A DNA stretch of 41,843 bases from a virus: positions 1 to 41,843 of the IMG/VR virus record IMGVR_UViG_3300022751_000007. One strand, given 5' to 3'. The notes below the pieces were generated by a model that saw only the letters and a list, made by a program, of their open reading frames with translations, made no database searches and had not been told where the DNA came from. The position numbers and the translations under genes are program-made. Within the stretch, counting starts at the first letter, position 1; each line of letters begins with the position of its first letter. Positions 30,777-36,104 of this stretch are shown in pieces.

Positions 30777-30862
30777 GATACAAATTTAAGGAAATAGTAA
30801 ACGGCTATCGCCAATTCGATTGTAACAATAACAGCGACTATCTTCCAAAATCTGGCTTTCAT
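30755..30862 (-). CDS. Small membrane protein of the lysis block (35 aa)
   Basis: An ORF starting MKARFWKIVAVIVTIELAIA, with one span at residues 6-26 and a basic end. Its ATG overlaps the stop of the holin candidate (ATGA). It could be an antiholin or spanin-like partner; no lipobox is seen. Confidence 0.5.
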   Translation of the reverse strand: MKARFWKIVAVIVTIELAIAVYYFLKFVSWMLKNS

Positions 30863-31128
30863 TTTGAATCAGAATTTATATTTGTTGTTTCTGAATTTGT
30901 AATAATTGGGTTACTCGATAAGTTTGCTATTGTCTCATCCTTTTTCGATGTTCCAGTTGTAGATCCATAGTAATAACCAGTTGCTGCAGAACTCATTGCT
31001 ACAATCGCTATAATCACTTGTGGGTCTACTTTCTTTTCAATAATCAATATTGCAAAGAAATAAACGTATGCGCAAATTACAATAAGTAACGCTAATATTG
31101 GTTTTATGTTATCTGATAAAGCTTTCAT
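30859..31128 (-). CDS. Holin candidate (89 aa)
   Basis: Two hydrophobic segments (about residues 9-30 and 37-54, the second ending AATGYYYGSTTG) are followed by a polar, Ser/Asn/Thr-rich tail. Short proteins of this layout next to an endolysin gene are usually holins, which open the inner membrane on schedule. It overlaps the endolysin gene by four bases (ATGA). Confidence 0.65.
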   Translation of the reverse strand: MKALSDNIKPILALLIVICAYVYFFAILIIEKKVDPQVIIAIVAMSSAATGYYYGSTTGTSKKDETIANLSSNPIITNSETTNINSDSK

Positions 31129-31586
31129 GATAAGAATAATTTAGCTTCTCTTGCTCTACGCAAAGTTAATCCTTTAAGTTCAACCTTTTTGCCTTTAATA
31201 GTTCCTTTGTTCCAAACTCCAAACCAATACTCAATCGTTGCTTTATCTTTTATTCCAGCGTTTATTTTTTTGAATAAGGTTGATGAAGTTCCGCCTGGGC
31301 CTACATTGTAAATAAACGACGTAAGCGCATCAAATTGGCTTTGTGTAACATTTACTTTTAATCCAGATTTAACGGCAGGAACGTAACGAGATTGCAGTTT
31401 GTGATTAAGTAGTTCGGTTGCTCTTGCTTCATTAATTGGCTTATCGGTCATTTTAACAGCTACACCGTTTTCGTAGACAGTTGAACCATACCCAATCGTA
31501 GGAACGCCAACCGAATCTAAATACGGCTTACTCATAAACTTTTCTTCATTCTTAATGAAGTTAATTCCATTTATCGAAATGTTCAT
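31125..31586 (-). CDS. Endolysin, GH24 lysozyme (153 aa)
   Basis: It cleaves peptidoglycan to free progeny. The T4-lysozyme-like triad is spaced correctly: E15 (FIKNEEKF), D24 (YLDSVG) and T30 (PTIGYG). The later QFDALTSFIYNVG and a basic C terminus also fit GH24. No signal peptide or membrane anchor precedes it, so it needs the holin. It starts about nine bases behind the predicted transcription start. Confidence 0.9.
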   Translation of the reverse strand: MNISINGINFIKNEEKFMSKPYLDSVGVPTIGYGSTVYENGVAVKMTDKPINEARATELLNHKLQSRYVPAVKSGLKVNVTQSQFDALTSFIYNVGPGGTSSTLFKKINAGIKDKATIEYWFGVWNKGTIKGKKVELKGLTLRRAREAKLFLS

Positions 31587-31600
31587 TTAATAAAGTTAAA

Positions 31601-31631
31601 CAAAACTATCGTAAAAGCAAAAAAGCGCAAA
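31601..31631 (-). promoter_or_regulatory. Lysis operon promoter
   Basis: On the minus strand TTTG (31631-31628), a 19-base spacer and TAGTTTTG (31608-31601) form a complete Bacteroidota promoter just before the endolysin. The lysis genes can thus be switched separately from the structural block. Confidence 0.7.
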
Positions 31632-31677
31632 TCAAATCAATGACTACGCTTTAATCCGCTAAAGACTTAGCAGAACT

Positions 31678-32148
31678 TTAAACGGTTTCTTTTACAAATA
31701 GTGATTTGGCTTTCTCAGCTTCCGATTTGCTGCATTCGTGTATATCCATTAAGCAATCAACAACAGACATAAGACCTTCGAAATTATTCAATCCATCATG
31801 GCCACATCCTATGCCGAAAGCAAGTTCAATATCTGCGATTTCATTAATAGAATATCCTGTAGACTTTATTTGTTGTGCAATATCTTTTTGTTTTAACAAA
31901 TCATAATTTATATTATCTCTACCACACATACCCCACTTAAAAGGATTAAACCAAATTCCTGTGTTGTATTCTTCATTATCAGAAACTATACATCTATTCT
32001 CTTTATCATAATAAAGATTTACATTATTGTTAGCTGCCACAATATTACCTACAGCACACGCTTTGCATTCGGTGTACTCAAGAGTATCATTTTGAAACGC
32101 TTTAACTAAGATATTTACGGTTTTTTCGAATAGTTCTTTATTTTTCAT
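31678..32148 (-). CDS. Hypothetical protein (156 aa)
   Basis: Contains CKACAVGNIVAANNN, a Trp-rich middle (GIWFNPFKWGMCG) and GLMSVVDCLMDIHE near the end. Proteins with this 'KACAVGN...' and 'GL..V.D.L..IH' frame recur in Bacteroidota phages and plasmids; function unknown. Seven cysteines and two C-terminal-half histidines could bind metal. Confidence 0.6.
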   Translation of the reverse strand: MKNKELFEKTVNILVKAFQNDTLEYTECKACAVGNIVAANNNVNLYYDKENRCIVSDNEEYNTGIWFNPFKWGMCGRDNINYDLLKQKDIAQQIKSTGYSINEIADIELAFGIGCGHDGLNNFEGLMSVVDCLMDIHECSKSEAEKAKSLFVKETV

Positions 32149-32167
32149 TTTGCTAAGTTTTAATTAC

Positions 32168-32175
32168 CAAACTTA
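32168..32175 (-). promoter_or_regulatory. Possible -7 box before the 156-residue gene
   Basis: The minus strand reads TAAGTTTG 20 bases before the ATG at 32148. No good -33 box is present. A hairpin (GTCGCTA/TAGCGAC) begins 20 bases further upstream. Confidence 0.3.
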
Positions 32176-32194
32176 ATTGTCTGGCACCTAGAAA

Positions 32195-32218
32195 GTCGCT
32201 ACCCATCCGAATAGCGAC
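32195..32218 (-). terminator. Hairpin behind the RNA cluster, possible terminator
   Basis: GTCGCTA (32195-32201) and TAGCGAC (32212-32218) form a perfect seven-base stem. On the minus strand it is followed by TTTCTAGG, a weak T-tract. It may define the 3' end of the tRNA/tmRNA transcript. Confidence 0.4.
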
Positions 32219-32266
32219 CATTCCAAACAAACAAATTATCTACCTCTATAATAGATAATGAAATGG

Positions 32267-32376
32267 TATCAAGGACAGGATTCGAACCTGTATTGGTGTT
32301 CATACAATGTGGTGCGACCTCACGCATCCCAACCTGAGCAATTAACCCCGAGCGTCTACCATTCCGCCACCTTGAT
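32267..32376 (-). tRNA. tRNA-like gene with a giant variable region (Leu-type D arm)
   Basis: Acceptor halves ATCAAGG (32376-32370) and CCTTGAT (32274-32268) pair fully, discriminator A at 32267. The D arm GCGGAATGGTAGACGC is Leu-like and the T arm ACAGG-TTCGAAT-CCTGT is perfect. The segment CGGGG-TTAATTG-CTCAG can form an anticodon arm with one mismatch, giving anticodon AAT. About 43 bases then remain before the T arm, containing TTGG...CCAA and TGCG/CGCA pairs. A GAG reading further along (loop GTGAGGTC) is an alternative. At 110 bases it is unusually long, and may be a tRNA with an insertion. Confidence 0.5.
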
Positions 32377-32382
32377 AAATTT

Positions 32383-32634
32383 GCAGGGATATAGTTCCCT
32401 GCTGACTGTTTAAGCTACCGCTCTAAGCGATGGATTATACATTTGTACAACTTTGCCAGTTGAATTTAAAACAATACTCTGAATAACCTAATACGTAGCC
32501 TGTCAAAACCATGCTACCCCAGCAGAAAGGCGATCATTAATCAATCCTTTCTTATTTTAGTTGGTAATGTGGAGTAGGAGGGATTCGAACCCTCGTCCAA
32601 ACTAATTTCAATTAAACGTCAATGTAGTGTTTTG
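32383..32634 (-). ncRNA. ssrA: tmRNA, circularly permuted (two-piece) ssrA gene
   Basis: The acceptor piece comes first: GGACGAGGGTTCGAATCCC followed by TCCTACTCCA (to 32570), the typical tmRNA 3' end with a perfect T arm. About 50 bases later the coding piece starts GGGGTAGCATGGTTTTGAC (32520 down), the typical tmRNA 5' end. GGGGTAG pairs with CTACTCC over seven bases including a G3-U70 wobble, the alanine identity signal, and the discriminator is A. CAGGCTA (32502-32496) pairs with TAGTTTG (32604-32598) as helix P2. A reading frame GKVVQMYNPSLRAVA ends at a TAA (32412), followed by hairpin GCAGGGA/TCCCTGC (32383-32402). CCA is not encoded. The outer ends are approximate. Confidence 0.75.
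32524..32552 (-). other. Hairpin in the tmRNA intervening segment
   Basis: AGAAAGG (32524-32530) and CCTTTCT (32546-32552) form a perfect stem in the roughly 49 bases between the two tmRNA pieces. Permuted tmRNA precursors contain such a segment, which is cut out by tRNA-type processing of both ends. Confidence 0.55.
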
Positions 32635-32705
32635 TGGGAAAAATAGGAATCGAACCTATGCAGTTATGATTTACAGTCATTCTGAGTAACCCTGACCATT
32701 TTCCC
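32635..32705 (-). tRNA. tRNA-Tyr (GTA), short variable loop
   Basis: Acceptor GGGAAAA/TTTTCCC is perfect, the T arm is ATAGG-TTCGATT-CCTAT, and the anticodon loop CTGTAAA on an AATGA/TCATA stem (four of five pairs) gives GTA for tyrosine. The variable loop is only five bases (ACTGC), whereas bacterial tRNA-Tyr has a long variable arm. The D stem does not pair well. CCA is not encoded. It lies directly ahead of the tmRNA gene. Confidence 0.6.
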
Positions 32706-32708
32706 TTT

Positions 32709-32741
32709 TAAAAAGCGATTCTATCTCTCGACAGTATCGCT
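32709..32741 (-). terminator. Stem-loop with T-tract just upstream of tRNA-Tyr
   Basis: AGCGAT (32714-32719) pairs with ATCGCT (32736-32741), and inside it CTATC pairs with GACAG around loop TCTC, with one A-A bulge. On the minus strand TTTTT follows. It looks like a terminator, yet the tRNA begins four bases later, so it may be a leaky terminator or an RNA processing signal. Confidence 0.55.
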
Positions 32742-32889
32742 CACCTTCCAAATTTACGCCATACCTCATGCGTATTTTAAATCTCTTGTCGGGCTTCGTA
32801 ATTCAACCTTTCGAACCGAATCATTATTCCGCCCTAAAAAGTCCTATGATTCTAACCTCGCGGCATAGGCACCTTCCTTTTAGTGTACT
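32742..32889 (-). other. Non-coding structured stretch between exported protein and RNA cluster
   Basis: No gene fits here. Besides the two flanking stem-loops it holds GGGC/GCCC arms (32834-32831, 32794-32791) enclosing TGATTC/GAATTA, with apical GGTTCGAAAGG, which slightly resembles a T loop. It may be a decayed tRNA-like element or an uncharacterised small RNA. Confidence 0.35.
32834..32869 (-). terminator. Possible terminator behind the exported small protein
   Basis: CCTATG (32843-32848) and CATAGG (32864-32869) pair with a 15-base loop. On the minus strand ACTTTTTAG follows. The stem is short and the loop long, so it is a moderate candidate, 20 bases after the stop at 32890. Confidence 0.4.
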
Positions 32890-33120
32890 TTATTTTACGA
32901 ACTTCATAAACTTTCCGTTCGCGCCTGTTACCATTCCGTCGAATGCGTAACCTAATTTTTTATTTTTCTCGATTAAAGCCTTGCGAAATTTAACTTCTTT
33001 TGATTGATCTATGCTTGTTCCGTATTTCTCGTTACGGTAGCTTACACGCTCTAATTTAACCTCTAAAGCCGAAGCAGATAAACAGCCTAATAATAAGATT
33101 GATAATAATAACTTTTTCAT
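32890..33120 (-). CDS. Exported small protein (76 aa)
   Basis: The N terminus MKKLLLSILLLGCLSASAL is a clear signal peptide; cleavage after SASA is likely, and LLGC could also serve as a lipobox. The mature part is basic and soluble (EKYGTSIDQSKEVKFRKAL). With its own promoter and terminator-like hairpin it looks like a moron, an accessory gene expressed independently. Superinfection exclusion or envelope modification is possible but not shown. Confidence 0.65.
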   Translation of the reverse strand: MKKLLLSILLLGCLSASALEVKLERVSYRNEKYGTSIDQSKEVKFRKALIEKNKKLGYAFDGMVTGANGKFMKFVK

Positions 33121-33140
33121 TTTCTTTTCGTTTGTTGAAT

Positions 33141-33170
33141 CAAAGATAATGCGTTTTTATAAATTGTCAA
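33141..33170 (-). promoter_or_regulatory. Promoter of the exported protein and RNA cluster
   Basis: On the minus strand TTG (33170-33168), a 19-base spacer and TATCTTTG (33148-33141). The expected start is about 15 bases before the ATG. It is the nearest promoter upstream of the tRNA/tmRNA genes. Confidence 0.7.
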
Positions 33171-33191
33171 GTCACAATGTTGTTACGTTTG

Positions 33192-34421
33192 TTAAAAAGC
33201 TCCTACACCTTTAAATTTACTTGATAAATCTGAGTTAACAACTTCTTCCTTTGTATTCTTGTAGATATTCTGTCCGCTAACAATAAGCTTAGTCACATTC
33301 TTATCAAATTGCCCAAACACCATATTATTGCCGTTGATAACATTGTAATCCCTTGTTGGTTTTCCGCCCTCTTGACCTACTAAAGTAGCTCCTAAGTTGT
33401 TATAGTATTCCACCTTGCCAAAAGTATTGTATAAAGTTAGTAATTCCCCAGCCCAATCGGTTGTTTTATTTAAGTTTAAAGAAGTGTTATTATAAACTTT
33501 TGCGTCCGCTGGCTCTGCACCTCTATCAATAAAGTCGTTAGGAAATTGTAATTCAATCAGTCCGTATTTATCGCCATCTAAACCAATGTTGTTGTAAACC
33601 TCGACTATTCTTCTCTCTCCGATACTATGAAGCCAAATACGGGCTATATAACCCTGGTAATTCGATGCTTTATTATCGTGAATCTTACCTGTTGCTTTAA
33701 GGTAAAACATTCCGTTATCTTCATTATTCTGCTTATTAATGTTTTCAAAAGTATTGCCGAAAATATCAAAGTCAAAACCATTACCTAGGTAAACCATGAA
33801 CTTAGAGCCGAGATTATTTTTAATTGTGTTATTAGAGAAAACAAACCCTTTTAAAACACCATCATGCACCCCTTTTGATCTTACATTCCCGTCTGAATGA
33901 AAAGGTCTACCGCCACCATCAAAAGTAAATCCGTTAATTTTAAGTTTATCGATAAACGTTCCCTCGACACCATTATAAACTACTTTATCTGCTCCAACAC
34001 AATTAACCTGATAACCACTAATGTTCTTTGTGCTTAAACCATTATAAGAAACATTTACAGACTTGTCATGAATATTTATAGCATAACCTGCATTCGCAAC
34101 CTGAATACCACTTAAATCGACGCTAACGTTCTTTAAATTTGAATGGTCAGCGCCTTTACCATAAATGCCCGCCTTAACCTTAAAACTCTGTCCTTCTACG
34201 TCAGATAATTTACAGAAGTCATCATAACTAATCTCTTTAACTCCATTAGTAGGAGGGGCAATGATTATGGGCGGTTTAATGGAATTTGCTAAATCATGAG
34301 CCTTTTGGTAGGCTAGTTGTCTTGTAGCAACAGTATCCGAACCTACTATATCTATTTCTATTCCGTCAACATATTTGTAGTGAGCTGTTTTGCTTGCAAT
34401 TGCAGGCGCTTTGTTTGCCAT
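33192..34421 (-). CDS. Parallel beta-helix protein, receptor-binding or depolymerase type (409 aa)
   Basis: From about residue 110 on, short strands with Asn/Gly turns repeat every 20-25 residues (FSNNTIKNN, IFGNTFENI, KIHDNKASN, EVYNNIG, KVYNNTS, EYYNNLG), the signature of right-handed beta-helices in tailspikes and polysaccharide lyases. The first 60 residues may attach it to the virion. No catalytic residues can be assigned. It lies between two intergenic gaps, after the terminator at 34463. Confidence 0.65.
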   Translation of the reverse strand: MANKAPAIASKTAHYKYVDGIEIDIVGSDTVATRQLAYQKAHDLANSIKPPIIIAPPTNGVKEISYDDFCKLSDVEGQSFKVKAGIYGKGADHSNLKNVSVDLSGIQVANAGYAINIHDKSVNVSYNGLSTKNISGYQVNCVGADKVVYNGVEGTFIDKLKINGFTFDGGGRPFHSDGNVRSKGVHDGVLKGFVFSNNTIKNNLGSKFMVYLGNGFDFDIFGNTFENINKQNNEDNGMFYLKATGKIHDNKASNYQGYIARIWLHSIGERRIVEVYNNIGLDGDKYGLIELQFPNDFIDRGAEPADAKVYNNTSLNLNKTTDWAGELLTLYNTFGKVEYYNNLGATLVGQEGGKPTRDYNVINGNNMVFGQFDKNVTKLIVSGQNIYKNTKEEVVNSDLSSKFKGVGAF

Positions 34422-34462
34422 GATTAATTGATTTATTTATGTAAATGTATAACTATATTCTC

Positions 34463-34498
34463 ATAAAAAAATAAAGGGCTAATCTTAACGAATAGCCC
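34463..34498 (-). terminator. Rho-independent terminator ending the tail operon
   Basis: GGGCTA (34476-34481) and TAGCCC (34493-34498) form the stem. On the minus strand TTTATTTTTTTAT follows. It stops transcripts that cross the tail and fibre genes. The rest of the 34422-34552 gap is AT-rich, with a one-mismatch -7 box (34442-34449). Confidence 0.85.
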
Positions 34499-34552
34499 CT
34501 AACCCTATGAAAACAAAAACATTATATATATAACGAAAAATTGACATAAATA

Positions 34553-34837
34553 TTATCTACCGCTTCGAACCTCTAAAGCTTTTATCCTTTGTTCAAGTAA
34601 TGACTGATTCATTTTTAGTGCATTTATTTCAAGCCCTATAGCCTCCCATCGCAAGTCATTTTTCTTTGTGTTCTCGACTTGCGTATCTCTTATTTCTTGT
34701 ACCCTATCGGTTAAGAAACCTAAATTGCTCTGAAGTGTAATAGCGAATATTACAATAGTAACCAAGCCAACGCATAGCTTAATGACGTCAGATAATTTAA
34801 AAGTAGCGTCGTTCCAGTTCATCTTTATTGCGGTCAT
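34553..34837 (-). CDS. Membrane-anchored coiled-coil protein (94 aa)
   Basis: One membrane segment (about residues 18-40, DVIKLCVGLVTIVIFAITL) precedes a coiled coil (45-92). Small proteins of this layout sit near lysis or fibre genes in many Bacteroidota phages. A role as holin accessory or spanin-like protein is possible. The 70 bases before it show no promoter. Confidence 0.6.
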   Translation of the reverse strand: MTAIKMNWNDATFKLSDVIKLCVGLVTIVIFAITLQSNLGFLTDRVQEIRDTQVENTKKNDLRWEAIGLEINALKMNQSLLEQRIKALEVRSGR

Positions 34838-34907
34838 TGGATTTTAAATTTTTGGTTATTAATACATATCAACAACAGTGCCCAATAGTAAATGTTTTTT
34901 CTATAGA

Positions 34908-35279
34908 CTAATATTTAAAGTAATCATTCTCAATTCTTTTAAAGTGTTTTTCTATAAGGGCATATATTGCTATACAAAACACATTTATACTTAAAACTAA
35001 TATGTGATCTGTGATTCCTATGAATGCAGCACACCAAATTATACTTCTTATTATAGCCGACCATAGACATAAATTTAAATATTTAGGGTCGCTTTTGTGA
35101 GGTTTAATAGTATGAGGATATATTAATGCGAATAAAGGGGCAACACATACAAAAACATAGCTTAACATGGTACAGGCCAATAATGATTTAGAAACCCAAA
35201 TAGGACATGTATCTATGTTGCTGATTATTAGTATTACTGCGGTAAACCAAAGCCAATAAATGATAAATATATTCCTCAT
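34908..35279 (-). CDS. Multi-span membrane protein (123 aa)
   Basis: About four hydrophobic segments (near residues 4-22, 33-52, 70-90 and 93-112) with a basic C terminus. The ATG at 35279 (MRNIFIIYWLW), 11 bases after the upstream stop, is chosen over an ATG at 35330 inside that gene. Not recognised; superinfection exclusion or lysis timing would suit such a protein. Confidence 0.55.
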   Translation of the reverse strand: MRNIFIIYWLWFTAVILIISNIDTCPIWVSKSLLACTMLSYVFVCVAPLFALIYPHTIKPHKSDPKYLNLCLWSAIIRSIIWCAAFIGITDHILVLSINVFCIAIYALIEKHFKRIENDYFKY

Positions 35280-35290
35280 ACTGTTAGCGG

Positions 35291-35518
35291 CTAGATAAAA
35301 GGAACAAATATACAATTCTTGCCAACACATTCATACCTTCCTTGAGGTGTATCATCAGGGCAATTGCACCCATCCCCTTCTTTAGCCACATATCCTGTCT
35401 TTAGGCTTAACGCCTTATTGCTAGGGTGACATGCAATCTTCTTAGTAATCTTAATGTGCGTTACCTTAAATTCGTTACCCTCAAAATAACCTTTTGTTTC
35501 TAGTATTGCTTTTTTCAT
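35291..35518 (-). CDS. Small cysteine-containing protein (75 aa)
   Basis: A strand-rich N-terminal half is followed by a compact C-terminal part with CNCPDD and ECVGKNC, five cysteines in all with the one near residue 29. It could bind metal or form disulfides. No signal peptide. Not recognised. Confidence 0.55.
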   Translation of the reverse strand: MKKAILETKGYFEGNEFKVTHIKITKKIACHPSNKALSLKTGYVAKEGDGCNCPDDTPQGRYECVGKNCIFVPFI

Positions 35519-35546
35519 ACTCTAATTTTTAATGTATAAGTTTATC

Positions 35547-35554
35547 CAAATATA
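35547..35554 (-). promoter_or_regulatory. Possible -7 box TATATTTG
   Basis: The minus strand reads TATATTTG 28 bases before the ATG at 35518. No TTTG stands at the usual distance upstream. It could supply the three small genes down to 34553. Confidence 0.35.
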
Positions 35555-35567
35555 AAATTTTAAATTG

Positions 35568-36068
35568 TTATTTCTCGGTAACTATGATATCTAAGTTAGC
35601 GCCAGTTACGTTTGTGTAAGTAGGAAGTAAGCCTAAAACCTCATTTCTGTTGGTTACATTAACTGTAAATCCAGTCGCAGATATTGTTGTTATCTTAACT
35701 GTTTGGGTATTTGAGCCGTTAATAATGTTCGCCTGAATGTTTGGAGTAGCTGAGAAAGCAGGACTAAAAGTACCAACTAAATTGCCACTAGCATTTGTTG
35801 TTCCAGAAACAGTTATTTGTCTTTTACCGTTAGAAACAGGGAAATTAAATAATCTTATCCATCTTCCGTTTCCTGTTTGTAAGTCTGGCTTAATTACCCC
35901 AGCCGCTTCGTCGTGAGCCGCTGTAGAACTGGCATCATATTGCCATAACATCATTGTTCCGACGCCTTTTACGGTATCTCCCATCATTCCCATGAACTCC
36001 CCATCCCCAGGAATCCTGTCGTAGAGATCCTGCTTGACCTCTACCGCATTGTAAACCCTTGCTGACAT
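35568..36068 (-). CDS. Tail fibre-associated beta protein (166 aa)
   Basis: Residues 80-166 form a beta domain (ITVSGTTNASGNLVGTFSPA, NIQANIINGSN, FTVNVTNRNE) of the kind found at fibre tips, possibly lectin-like. Residues 1-75 resemble fibre or base attachment regions. It follows the big fibre gene and may be a fibre tip or chaperone. No enzymatic motif. Confidence 0.5.
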   Translation of the reverse strand: MSARVYNAVEVKQDLYDRIPGDGEFMGMMGDTVKGVGTMMLWQYDASSTAAHDEAAGVIKPDLQTGNGRWIRLFNFPVSNGKRQITVSGTTNASGNLVGTFSPAFSATPNIQANIINGSNTQTVKITTISATGFTVNVTNRNEVLGLLPTYTNVTGANLDIIVTEK

Positions 36069-36104
36069 TGTTTAAAATTTAAATTGTGAATATTAATTGA
36101 TTAT

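Noticed and set aside
32383-32402. Hairpin GCAGGGA/TCCCTGC as a terminator
   Set aside because: It lacks a T-tract on either side and fits better as the hairpin closing the tmRNA coding piece after the tag stop.
32569-32595. First read as a broken tRNA keeping only its 3' half
   Set aside because: The missing acceptor half was found downstream at 32514-32520 with tmRNA 5' sequence, so a permuted tmRNA explains both pieces.
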